Source: Candidatus Alloenteromonas pullistercoris (GTDB lineage Bacteria; Bacillota_I; Bacilli_A; RFN20; CAG-826). Taken from it: DNA of 64,000 nt. The translations under genes and the position numbers were made by a program. Positions 24,586 through 33,743 of this stretch are shown here, piece by piece (position 1 is the stretch's first letter; every line of letters begins with the position of its first letter). The stretch spans positions 1 through 64,000 of the forward strand of contig JADINA010000019.1 in the NCBI GenBank assembly GCA_017694295.1. Direction: 5' to 3'. Under the pieces are notes generated by a model. That model was given only the letters and a program-made list of their open reading frames with translations. It had not been told where the DNA came from and searched no databases.

Positions 24586-25497
24586 ATGGAGAAAACCGAG
24601 TGGAACAAAATGGAGCCGCTTAGGCGGGAAAGGAAGCGGCTCTCCGCATCCTCCATCGCCAAGAAGGCCTTGATGGCCCTAGGCTGCGCCATCCTCGCCT
24701 TCCTTTTCCTCTTCCCGATCGTCTGGATGGTGTCGAATTCCTTCAAGGACAACGACACCGTCTTCGCCCAGATGGGCTCGATCATGACCTTCTTCCCACC
24801 AAGCTGGAACATCGGCGAGTGGTTCGTCTCCTATACGAAGCTGTTCTCCGAGTTCGAGAACTTCGGCCGCTCGATCCTCAACTCCGTCGTCTACTGCGCC
24901 ATCACGATAACGATGGTGCTCCTGATCAATTCGCTTGCCGGCTACGCCCTTGCCAGGATGCATTTCCCCGGCGGGAAGGCGATGACGACCATCATCCTCA
25001 TCATGATGATGGTGCCGGTCGAGACCTCGGTCGTCCCGACCTACCTCATCCTCTATTACCTCGGGCTCCTCACCGAGCCGCTTAACGTCATCGGGTATCT
25101 CCTCCCGGGATTCGCCTCGCTTATGTACACCTACATGTTCCGGCAGTTCTTCCTCTCGATGCCGGTGGAGATCGAGGAGGCGGCCCGCATCGACGGCTGT
25201 TCTAGGGTTGGCGTCTTCTTCAAGATGATCGTCCCCCTTAGCGCCCCCATATTCGCGACAGTTGGCATCTTCACCTTCATGGGCCAATGGAACGAATACC
25301 TAAGCGCCCAACTCATCATGCAAAACGAGCAGTACTACCCCCTTCAATACTATTTGCAGATCGTCAATAACTCCAATCCCCGCGACCTCGGCATGATCAT
25401 GGCCGCCCTCACCTTCTCGACGATCCCCATCGCCATCGTCTACATATTCTGCCAAAAATACATTGTGGAAGGAGTGAGCTTCACCGGGCTCAAATAA
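24586..25497 (+). CDS. Sugar ABC transporter permease, MalG type
   Basis: 303 residues with six membrane helices and the EAA loop EEAARIDGCSRVGVFFKMIVPLSAP. The ATG at 24586 has AGGAG 8 nt upstream and is preferred to the GTG at 24577, which overlaps the previous stop. With the MalF-type partner it forms the channel of a carbohydrate importer. Only 2 nt separate it from the following GH32 gene. Confidence 0.9.
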   Translation: MEKTEWNKMEPLRRERKRLSASSIAKKALMALGCAILAFLFLFPIVWMVSNSFKDNDTVFAQMGSIMTFFPPSWNIGEWFVSYTKLFSEFENFGRSILNSVVYCAITITMVLLINSLAGYALARMHFPGGKAMTTIILIMMMVPVETSVVPTYLILYYLGLLTEPLNVIGYLLPGFASLMYTYMFRQFFLSMPVEIEEAARIDGCSRVGVFFKMIVPLSAPIFATVGIFTFMGQWNEYLSAQLIMQNEQYYPLQYYLQIVNNSNPRDLGMIMAALTFSTIPIAIVYIFCQKYIVEGVSFTGLK

Positions 25498-25499
25498 AT

Positions 25500-27929
25500 A
25501 TGAAAGAAAAAGCTTTTGCACTGTTTTCCTGCCTCTTCCTTTTGGCTTCGTGCCAAGGCGGCGGGGAAAGCTCATTATCGGAAAGCATCACCCAAGGGAG
25601 CGAGGATTCGAGCGAATCCGACCCCGGGTTCGCCCTGGATAACGTCTACGCCCATTTCGCCTTCGACGAGAACGAGGCGGGCGACATACTAGACTTCACC
25701 GGCAACCTGCCCTCGATCCATCCCTCCTACGTCTTGGAGACCTCCCCGACCAAGGAGGGCAAAGACCATATTCCCTTTAAGCCCGGGATAGTGGGGGATG
25801 CCATGCTTTTCGACGGCTATTCGACCTATGGAAGCGTATCCGGCTACGAATTCGCCCCCGGCGGGAACGCCCTTTCGATCTCCGCCTGGGTCGCCCCGAG
25901 GAGCTATAACTACTCCGATCCCGACGTCAACGACATCAATTCGATCCAAGGGATCGTCAGCCAATATTTCAAATCCGGCTCCTTGGCCTTTGGCTTCACT
26001 TTGGGCTATGCCAGGGAAGGCAAATTGGCCTTTGGGGTTGGGACGGATAACGGCTGGTATGAGACTTGGGACGAGTTCGACCCCCTCATCCAATACGAAT
26101 GGAACCATGTGGCCGCCTCCTTCGACGGGGCTTCCGGGAAGGCCTCGATTTACCTTAACGGCCTGCCTGTCGGCTCGGTTTCCCTGCCAGAGGGGAGCGA
26201 GATCGCCGTGACCGCCGATTCGGATTTCTACATCGGCCGCAACTCGGTAGTCGCCTCCGACGGGGGCTGCTCAAAAGGCGTCCATAGCGGACTTCTAGAT
26301 GAGCTCTACCTGACTAGCGACGTCCTTTCCCCCTCCGAAGTCCGCGCCATCTACCAAGCTGGCCTGGTTAACGGGGAGAGGAAGGAACTTCCGCTGCAAG
26401 ACGTCTATTTGCAAAACTCCCTCACCGACGACCTCTATAAGCCCCAATACCACGCCGGGCCGCTGGAGCACTGGATGAACGAACCCCATGCCCCCTTTTA
26501 TTACAACGGGCTTTACCACCTCTTCTACCAATCCAACCCCAATGGGCCCTATTTCAACGGCGCCGCCGGCATCAACTGGGGACACCTGACCTCCCCCGAC
26601 CTCGTCAACTGGACCAACCACAAGGAAATACTCCAGCCGACCAAGGGGACCGTCGCCCCCGACGGCCTTTGGAGCGGCGGCTCCCTCATCGCCAAAGACG
26701 GGACCCCGGTGTTGCTTGTGACCGCCGGGGACTATGACCACCCCGGGATGGTTTCCAACCAAAACGTCGCCCTCGCCTTCCCCAAGGACCTAAATGACCC
26801 GTATCTACGCGAATGGGAGATTTCCGACCGCCTGGCCATTGAGCAGGTCGCCGGGCAGGGAAGGGCCAATGAGTTCAGGGACGCCAACGTCTACCAAGAC
26901 GGCGACGATTACTATTTGCTTATTTGCTCTGGCGACGAAACTAGCAGCCGGGGGACCGCCCTCATCTACCACACCAACGCCAACAAGGAAGACTACCTTT
27001 ACAATTGGGAATACAAAGGCCACGTCTTCGATTATTACAACTCCGACGCCAAATACGGCACCTCCTGGGAGCTTCCCTGCCTCCAGCCCCTTTTAGACGA
27101 ATCCGGGGAAAAGACCGACAAGTTCATCCTCGTCATCTCCCCGGCCCCGGCCTCGACCGCCGACAACAACATCATCTATTGGATCGGCAGCTTCGATAAA
27201 AAGAGCTGCCGCTTCACCCCCGATTTCCCCGATCCGCGGCGGATGGATTACGGCCGCAACGTCTTCACCGGCCCCTCGATGATGGTCGATCCCAGTTCGG
27301 GCGCCTCGCTTATCTTCTCCATCATGCAGTCGCAAAGGGAGGCGGCCCCGATGGCCTCCTCGGGCTGGGCCCATAACGTCGGCTTGGTCCGCGAGCTCTA
27401 TTACGATTCCTCTAGGCAGGACCTCGGCATCCGCTTCGCCGGCGATTGGTCTTCCTTGGAAGGGGAGGTTCTTTATGAGAAGAGCCAGGTCAAGGCCAGC
27501 CAAGTCAATTCCGATCTCGCCGCCTTCTCTTCCGATATGTACAGCCTCGAGCTCGAGATCTCCGGCTTAAACGAGGATTTCGCCCTCCATTTCCGGCGTT
27601 CCGAGCAAGGGGATGAGGCGACCGTCCTTTCCATCTCCTCCGGAGGCTCCAACTGCTCCATCGACACCAACCTCAACAAAGGCAACGCGAATACCTCGGC
27701 CGCCGGGAACTCTTCCGGCGAATTGACCGCCGAGGGCAAGACGACCCTGACCCTTTACGTGGACCGCTCGATGGTCGAGGCCCTCTTCAACGAGCAGAAA
27801 ACCATCAGCTGCCGCAGCTACACCACCGATTTATACGCCAACGGCATAAAGATCGCCTCCAACCCCGAGCAAACCATCGACCACATCAAGATCACCGCCA
27901 TTTCCTCAGGCATGAAGGAGGTAGTTTGA
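25500..27929 (+). CDS. LamG-GH32 lipoprotein with a divergent active-site motif
   Basis: 809 residues. Lipobox LASC (Cys 18) and a Ser/Glu-rich linker show a surface lipoprotein. Residues 45-285 form a LamG/concanavalin-like domain (NALSISAWVAP, EWNHVAASFDG, FYIGRN, GLLDELYLTSDVLS). The GH32 beta-propeller follows: the nucleophile block reads WMNEPHAP with Glu328 where most members have Asp; the stabiliser is Asp461 in EFRDANV; the acid/base is Glu524 in SWELPC. A beta-sandwich closes the protein. It should cut fructan outside the cell, although the Asp-to-Glu change makes activity and bond type uncertain. No strong RBS is seen; coupling to the permease gene is likely. Confidence 0.85.
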   Translation: MKEKAFALFSCLFLLASCQGGGESSLSESITQGSEDSSESDPGFALDNVYAHFAFDENEAGDILDFTGNLPSIHPSYVLETSPTKEGKDHIPFKPGIVGDAMLFDGYSTYGSVSGYEFAPGGNALSISAWVAPRSYNYSDPDVNDINSIQGIVSQYFKSGSLAFGFTLGYAREGKLAFGVGTDNGWYETWDEFDPLIQYEWNHVAASFDGASGKASIYLNGLPVGSVSLPEGSEIAVTADSDFYIGRNSVVASDGGCSKGVHSGLLDELYLTSDVLSPSEVRAIYQAGLVNGERKELPLQDVYLQNSLTDDLYKPQYHAGPLEHWMNEPHAPFYYNGLYHLFYQSNPNGPYFNGAAGINWGHLTSPDLVNWTNHKEILQPTKGTVAPDGLWSGGSLIAKDGTPVLLVTAGDYDHPGMVSNQNVALAFPKDLNDPYLREWEISDRLAIEQVAGQGRANEFRDANVYQDGDDYYLLICSGDETSSRGTALIYHTNANKEDYLYNWEYKGHVFDYYNSDAKYGTSWELPCLQPLLDESGEKTDKFILVISPAPASTADNNIIYWIGSFDKKSCRFTPDFPDPRRMDYGRNVFTGPSMMVDPSSGASLIFSIMQSQREAAPMASSGWAHNVGLVRELYYDSSRQDLGIRFAGDWSSLEGEVLYEKSQVKASQVNSDLAAFSSDMYSLELEISGLNEDFALHFRRSEQGDEATVLSISSGGSNCSIDTNLNKGNANTSAAGNSSGELTAEGKTTLTLYVDRSMVEALFNEQKTISCRSYTTDLYANGIKIASNPEQTIDHIKITAISSGMKEVV

Positions 27930-30022
27930 TGAATAAGACCCTTCCCATCGCATCCTTGGGGCTGCTTCTTCTCTCCTGCGCCCCAAGCCAAAGCCAATCC
28001 CCCTCTTTCAGCAGCCCATCCAGTAGCGAACAGGAAGACGAGGCGAACGCCTTGGCCTTCGCCAATTCCGACTTCGAATCCGGGACCTTGGCCAACTGGG
28101 AAAGCTCCGGAGACGCCTTTTCCCTAACCTCGGTCAAAACCGATTCGGACAAGGAGAAGTCCATCCGCCACATTGAGGGCGACTTCTACCTCGATGGGTA
28201 TGCCAATGACGGCGATGGGGCGACCGGGTCTTTGCTTTCCCCCGAATTCGAGGTTAAGGGAAACGGGATGCTCTCGCTTAAACTAGGCGGCGGGGCCAAC
28301 AGCGATCTTTGCTATGTCTCCATTTTGCTTAACGGCGAGGAAATAGCCCGAAAAGCCAACGATCTCTTTTGCGAGCCCTATCCCCTCAACCGGCTTTACC
28401 GGCAGCAGATCGACCTTTCCGATTATCTCGGAGAGAAGGTCCGCCTGATGGTCGTCGATGACGATTCCGCTTCCTCGGGCTGGAACCATCTGCTGGTCGA
28501 TGACATCAGGATGAACTCGACTTTGCCCCTAGATGACGGCAAATACATAACCGATGCCAACGCCTTTCAGCAAAAATACATCCCGTCCGTCCCCGACAAG
28601 TACCGCCACAAATACCATCTAATGCCCTTTTACGGGTGGATGAACGATCCCAACGGCTTCATCTACGACGGGGAGAAATACCATCTTTTCTATCAGGCCA
28701 ACCCCTATGATTCGGTTTGGGGCAACATGTCCTGGGGCCATGCGACCTCAACCGATTTGCTGCACTGGGAGAACGATGGCATCGCCATAACCCCGGACCA
28801 AAGCTATGACAAAAACGGCTGCTTCTCCGGCGGGGCCGCCATAGTAAACGGGACGATCCGCCTTCTTTACACCTCGGTGGGGGACGCTAACGTCCAAACC
28901 CAAAGCGTCGCCACCAGCTATGACGGCGTCAACTTCGCCAAATCCAGCCTCAACCCCGTCATAACCTCGGGCATGTCGATGGGCTCGCGCATCACCGATT
29001 TCCGCGATCCCTACGTCTTTGAGGAAGGCGGGTATTATTACGCCCTCGTCGGCGGGAAGAACCAGGGCGAAGGCGGGCAGCTTTTGCTTTACCGCTCCTT
29101 CGATTTCCTTTCCTGGGACGAGGTTGGGGTCACCTATTCCTCAACCTTGACCGGATCTGGCATGTTCGAATGCCCCAACCTCGCCTTCTTCGACGAGAAA
29201 GCCGTCTTGCTCACCTCCCCCCAAGGTGTCCGCGACGACGACATCGCGAGCTTCCAAAACGTCCATTCCGTCACCTACCAGGTCGGGGAAATCGATTTGG
29301 GAAGCGGCGTCTTTGCAAACGATTACGGGGCGGATGTCATGTTTGAGCCCGACAAAGGCTTCGATTTCTACGCGACCCAAATGGTCAATAACGGCCAAGA
29401 CAACATCATGGTCGCCTGGATGAACCACTGGAGCCGGAGCATGCCGACCTCGGCCTATGGCTGGGCCGGGGAGGTGACTTTGCCTCGCAAACTGGAATTA
29501 AGGGACGGGATGCTTTACCAGCATCCGATCGACGCGGTTTACGGGCTTTTCGAAAACACCGTGCAAAAGTCCGACATAACCGCCTCCTCCGAGGAAATAG
29601 ACCTGCAAACCCCGGGCGATTGCCTTTCCTTCAAAGCCAGCATCGACGTCTCCTCCCTTGGCGAGGACGGGAAAGCCGGCTTCTATATGTTCAAAGGGGA
29701 AAAGGAGAAAACCGCCATTTATTATGACGCCGCCAAAGGGATGCTCGTTTTCGATCGGCGCGATTCGGGGATCGACATCACCGAGGCCGACGACGATTCG
29801 CAGGATGGGATCCGCTACGCCAAGGTCGAGCCCAAAGACGGGATCATCGAGCTCGAGGTCTTCCTCGACGTCTCCTCGGTCGAGGCCTTCGTCAACGGCG
29901 GCGAGTTCACCATGACCGGACTCGTCTACCCGACGCAGGAGGATTCCCGCAACATCAGCTTCTATAGCGAAGGAGGGAAGGCGACGCTGCTTAGCTATTC
30001 CTGCAGCCAAATCGCCGCGTAG
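27929..30022 (+). CDS. Extracellular GH32 fructanase lipoprotein
   Basis: 697 residues. ATG 27929 has GGAGGT 7 nt upstream and overlaps the previous stop (TGATG). The lipobox is LLSC, followed by a Ser/Gln/Pro linker. Residues 40-190 form a beta-sandwich of the FESGTLANW type, shared with the two surface proteins downstream. The GH32 core has all catalytic residues: Asp240 in WMNDPNG, Asp360 in FRDPYVF, Glu414 in ECPNL. A C-terminal beta-sandwich ends the protein. Likely activity is hydrolysis of levan or inulin to fructose or oligofructosides at the cell surface. Confidence 0.9.
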   Translation: MNKTLPIASLGLLLLSCAPSQSQSPSFSSPSSSEQEDEANALAFANSDFESGTLANWESSGDAFSLTSVKTDSDKEKSIRHIEGDFYLDGYANDGDGATGSLLSPEFEVKGNGMLSLKLGGGANSDLCYVSILLNGEEIARKANDLFCEPYPLNRLYRQQIDLSDYLGEKVRLMVVDDDSASSGWNHLLVDDIRMNSTLPLDDGKYITDANAFQQKYIPSVPDKYRHKYHLMPFYGWMNDPNGFIYDGEKYHLFYQANPYDSVWGNMSWGHATSTDLLHWENDGIAITPDQSYDKNGCFSGGAAIVNGTIRLLYTSVGDANVQTQSVATSYDGVNFAKSSLNPVITSGMSMGSRITDFRDPYVFEEGGYYYALVGGKNQGEGGQLLLYRSFDFLSWDEVGVTYSSTLTGSGMFECPNLAFFDEKAVLLTSPQGVRDDDIASFQNVHSVTYQVGEIDLGSGVFANDYGADVMFEPDKGFDFYATQMVNNGQDNIMVAWMNHWSRSMPTSAYGWAGEVTLPRKLELRDGMLYQHPIDAVYGLFENTVQKSDITASSEEIDLQTPGDCLSFKASIDVSSLGEDGKAGFYMFKGEKEKTAIYYDAAKGMLVFDRRDSGIDITEADDDSQDGIRYAKVEPKDGIIELEVFLDVSSVEAFVNGGEFTMTGLVYPTQEDSRNISFYSEGGKATLLSYSCSQIAA

Positions 30023-30024
30023 TT

Positions 30025-31422
30025 ATGGTTTACCACCGCCCGAAATTGCACCTAACCGCCCATAAGGGGTGGATGAACGACCCCAATGGGTTCGTCTACG
30101 CCTTCGGGAAATACCACCTTTTCGGCCAAAGCAACCCCGAATCCCTGGGATTTGGCCTTATGCGCTGGGCCCATTATGTCTCGAGCGACCTCTTTTCCTG
30201 GGAATACGTCGGTGACGCAATCTCCCCGGAAGAGCCTTTCGAGAAGCCGCTTGGCTGCTTCTCCGGCTCATCTTATTTCGACGGGAAACGCCTCCACGTC
30301 TATTACACGGCCGCAAGCGAGGGCAAGCAGCAGCAATGCTACGCCTATTCCGATGACGGAATCCATTTCACGAAACACCCCGGCAACCCGATACTCGGGG
30401 AGAAGGATCTGCCCTCTGGGTATTTGGTAAGCGACTTCCGCGACCCCAAGGTATTGATGCATAACGGTAAGCCCTATCTTTTGCTTTCCTGCAGAAGGCG
30501 GCTTGGCGGGTCGTCGATATTGCTGTTCGAAGGGGACGATTATGCCTCCTTCCGCTTCAAATCGGTCCTCTTCACCATGATGACCGCCTCGGGCGGGATG
30601 ATCGAATGCCCCGATTTCTTCTTTTCCCAAGGCAACGAGGGGGCCCTCATCTTCTCGATGCAGTATTACAAAGCCAACGACCCCCGTTATTACCAAAACG
30701 TCCATTCAACCTGCTACCTTAAGGGCATATTGGATTTGGAAAAAGGCTATTTCCTCCCCGAAAGCGAGATACACGAAGTCGATCAGGGCTTCGATTTCTA
30801 TGCTTTGCAGACCACCTACGACGGCAAGCGCGTCCTCGGGGGAGCCTGGGAGGGGATGTGGGACCGCAACTACCCATCCTCGGTCGATGGGTATTGCGGC
30901 AATTTCACCGCCGTGCGCGAGCTTCGCCTCGATGGGGAAAAGCTCATCCAATCCTTCCCGCAGGAGCTTGATGCGAAGGCTAAGGAAACCCTTTCGCTGC
31001 CTAGCATCCGCAACGCTTCCGGAAGGAAGGTAATCCCGGCCCTTAATGGCGATTGCTGCCATCTCCGCTTCAAAGCCCGCCCGGGCGAGGGGGCGAGGAT
31101 CGATTTGCTTTCCGATAATCCCGAAAGCGCACTCCGCATCGAGTTCGAGAAGGAAAAACATAACCTGCTCATATCTCGGATTGGGATGAAGGAAAGCATC
31201 GTCAACGTCGACCATTCCTCCTCCGTCTCCCATTACATCCACATGCCGGAGGGGCTAGGGGAAGTCAGCTTCGACATCCTGCTCGACGGGACCGCCGTCG
31301 ACATCCTCATCAACGGGGGAAGGCATTCCTTCTCCACCCTTTTCTATCCAAGCCTCGGGAAAGCCGAGTTCGCCTTGGAAGGGGAAATGGAAATCGATTC
31401 GATCAGGAAAGACACTTTTTAG
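30025..31422 (+). CDS. Cytosolic GH32 beta-fructosidase (sucrose/oligofructoside hydrolase)
   Basis: 465 residues without a signal peptide. Catalytic residues are Asp19 in WMNDPNG, Asp140 in FRDPKV and Glu194 in ECPDFF. The size and lack of leader match intracellular sucrose-6-phosphate hydrolases and fructosidases. As the locus has an ABC importer and no PTS, the substrate is probably unphosphorylated sucrose or short oligofructosides. The gene starts 2 nt after the previous stop. Confidence 0.9.
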   Translation: MVYHRPKLHLTAHKGWMNDPNGFVYAFGKYHLFGQSNPESLGFGLMRWAHYVSSDLFSWEYVGDAISPEEPFEKPLGCFSGSSYFDGKRLHVYYTAASEGKQQQCYAYSDDGIHFTKHPGNPILGEKDLPSGYLVSDFRDPKVLMHNGKPYLLLSCRRRLGGSSILLFEGDDYASFRFKSVLFTMMTASGGMIECPDFFFSQGNEGALIFSMQYYKANDPRYYQNVHSTCYLKGILDLEKGYFLPESEIHEVDQGFDFYALQTTYDGKRVLGGAWEGMWDRNYPSSVDGYCGNFTAVRELRLDGEKLIQSFPQELDAKAKETLSLPSIRNASGRKVIPALNGDCCHLRFKARPGEGARIDLLSDNPESALRIEFEKEKHNLLISRIGMKESIVNVDHSSSVSHYIHMPEGLGEVSFDILLDGTAVDILINGGRHSFSTLFYPSLGKAEFALEGEMEIDSIRKDTF

Positions 31423-31433
31423 GAGGTAAGCAA

Positions 31434-33722
31434 ATGAAAAAAAGACTTTCCAGCGTCTTATCCTTAGCCCTGGGGGCCCTCGCTTTGGCCTCTTGCGGCG
31501 GGAAGGGCGCATCCTCATCCTCCTCCCCAAGCGGAACCGGCTCAAGGGGAGAAGGCTCTTCATCTGACGTCTCCGAAGGGGAAATCGCATTAGACGTCGT
31601 AAACGGCGGCTTCGAGACCGGCGACCTGACCGGCTGGACCACGACCGGGACGGCTTTCTCGGACGAAGACGTTACTAATGCCGATTCCTTTGGCGATTTG
31701 ACGGCCCCGCAGAAAGTGGGGGAGATGTATTACGCCGGCGGATCCGCCACCTTGCCCAGCTTCATCGGCACCATGGTTTCCGACCCGTTTGTCCTTGGCG
31801 GAATGGGGATGGTGACCCTCAAGATGGGGGCGATGAAGGACGCCGCTAACGTCTACATCGAGTTCTTCCTCGCATCAGATAAGGAATTCGCCACCCCGCT
31901 TAGCTTCACCAAAAACAACGGCGACGAGGTGCTCACCAAGCTCACCAACGACGACTTCGACGGCCTTGGCATCGCCTCGCAGCTTATCCGCAACGTCGTC
32001 GACCTCCGCCAATATGCCGGCGAAACCATCGTCATCCGCGTCACCGACAACGCCCGCGGCAGCACCTACGCCGACTACTCATTCGCCAACCTCGACGATA
32101 TCCGCCTCGTTCAGGATTCCGCCGACATGACTTCCCTTCTAACCGAAAGGGAGGATCAGCTCGCCTCCTTGGCGCAAGAGCCGATCGATAGCAACCCCCC
32201 GGTGACTGAGCTGCGCAACGGCGGGTTCGAATCTGGGCTCGATTATTGGGCTTCCATCTCCGGAACCGTTTTCCGCAACGAGGATAGCGTCTTGGAAGAA
32301 GCCCAAGGCAAGTACTGGTCGACCCGCGATTATTTCGGGGAAGGCGAGAAGATGCTCACCTCGCTTAACGCCGGCGAGGAGCTCACCGGGACCCTCCGGA
32401 GCGAAAAGTTCCTCGTCGAAGATCAAGGCGATGGCCATAGCTATGCTTCCTTCCTTATGGGGGCTGGCAAAACCTCCCAATGCTATGTCGCCGTTAACGA
32501 TGGGGCCAGCGGCGCCGAATTGCTTAGGCAAAGCAACGTCGTCTTCTCCGATCCGGCTTTGGCCCAGGGGATGGTCCGTTATTACTTCGACTTAAGCGAA
32601 TATATCGGCGATACCCTTTACTTCACCGTCGTCGATAACGCGACTTCCGGCGGCTTCGCCTTCATCCAAGCCGATGATTTCAAAATCAATATGACGGCCG
32701 AGGAAGTCGATTCCGACCTAAAGGCCAATCGCGCATGGGCGGAAACTTGCCCGGATGAGACCGCGAAAGCCGCTTATGTAAGCGCCTATAACGGCGGCAT
32801 CTCGGTTCCCTTGCCCGGCGAGGCACCCAAGTTCGAGCTAGACGGCGAATATGTTTACGAAGAGGAACGCCAGCCCGGCAACTACGATTTCTCGACCGTT
32901 TTGCGCAACGTCAAGGTTACCGATGATTACACCGCGACCTCGTCGATCGAAGTCAGCATCAAGTCGGTGGCCAAAGACGGCGAGGATTACGACTTCAACG
33001 CCAACCCCGAGCTTGGGGAAGGGGAGTATTTGGTCAATATCGAAGCCAAAGACGCCTTCGGCCAGGCTTCGACGGCGATGGCCCGCATTTACGTGAATTC
33101 CTCCGTCACCATCCCCAACACCATCGTCAACGGCGGATTCGAGACCGGCGATTTGACCGGTTGGACCGTTGTCCAAGGCGAGGTAAACGTCGGAGCGGCC
33201 GTCATCTCCGATCAGGTTTGGTGGAATGAGCAAGTCCCCTACAACAAAGAAGGCACTTACCATTTCGATGGCTGGAAAGCGGCCAGTGAGCCCGATACCT
33301 ATGCCCTCCGCTCCAGCGAATTCCAGCTGGGCGGGTCTGGGCAAATAAGCTTTAAGCTTGGGGGAAAGGTCGCGAGGCTGACGGTATATTCGGTTTCCGG
33401 CGAGGCGATTGCCAGCTATTCCAACGTCGGCTTCAACGATGGCGGGGTCGGTTATCCTTGCGTCTATAACGGATCGTTCCTCGCCACCATGATCACCTAT
33501 GTCGCCGATCTTTCCGATCACATTGGCGAGACCCTCTATATCGAAATCGCCGATACGACCGGCGAGGGTTGGGCCGTGGCTTTCTTCGATGACATCGTAA
33601 CCTATTACGAATCCCGCATCGATTACACGACCATGAAGGATACGGTCACCGAGGTCAATGCCTTGGTCAACCCCGAGGAATCGCGTCAAACCGATATTCC
33701 CTGGAGGGCCGCTTCCAATTAA
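31434..33722 (+). CDS. Surface lipoprotein with three fructan-binding-like beta-sandwich modules
   Basis: 762 residues. Lipobox LASC, then a Ser-rich linker. Three modules share the opening NGGFETGDLTGW or NGGFESGLDYW (near residues 53, 258 and 563) and the later VDLxxYxGETxxIxxxDN pattern. Between modules two and three lies an Ig-like DUF5011-type domain (VTDDYTATSSIEVSIKSV). There is no hydrolase motif, so it should bind rather than cut. The same module precedes the GH32 core of the enzyme at 27929, which points to fructan as ligand. RBS AGGAGG is just upstream. Confidence 0.75.
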   Translation: MKKRLSSVLSLALGALALASCGGKGASSSSSPSGTGSRGEGSSSDVSEGEIALDVVNGGFETGDLTGWTTTGTAFSDEDVTNADSFGDLTAPQKVGEMYYAGGSATLPSFIGTMVSDPFVLGGMGMVTLKMGAMKDAANVYIEFFLASDKEFATPLSFTKNNGDEVLTKLTNDDFDGLGIASQLIRNVVDLRQYAGETIVIRVTDNARGSTYADYSFANLDDIRLVQDSADMTSLLTEREDQLASLAQEPIDSNPPVTELRNGGFESGLDYWASISGTVFRNEDSVLEEAQGKYWSTRDYFGEGEKMLTSLNAGEELTGTLRSEKFLVEDQGDGHSYASFLMGAGKTSQCYVAVNDGASGAELLRQSNVVFSDPALAQGMVRYYFDLSEYIGDTLYFTVVDNATSGGFAFIQADDFKINMTAEEVDSDLKANRAWAETCPDETAKAAYVSAYNGGISVPLPGEAPKFELDGEYVYEEERQPGNYDFSTVLRNVKVTDDYTATSSIEVSIKSVAKDGEDYDFNANPELGEGEYLVNIEAKDAFGQASTAMARIYVNSSVTIPNTIVNGGFETGDLTGWTVVQGEVNVGAAVISDQVWWNEQVPYNKEGTYHFDGWKAASEPDTYALRSSEFQLGGSGQISFKLGGKVARLTVYSVSGEAIASYSNVGFNDGGVGYPCVYNGSFLATMITYVADLSDHIGETLYIEIADTTGEGWAVAFFDDIVTYYESRIDYTTMKDTVTEVNALVNPEESRQTDIPWRAASN

Positions 33723-33743
33723 AGAAATTCATAAGGAGACAAC

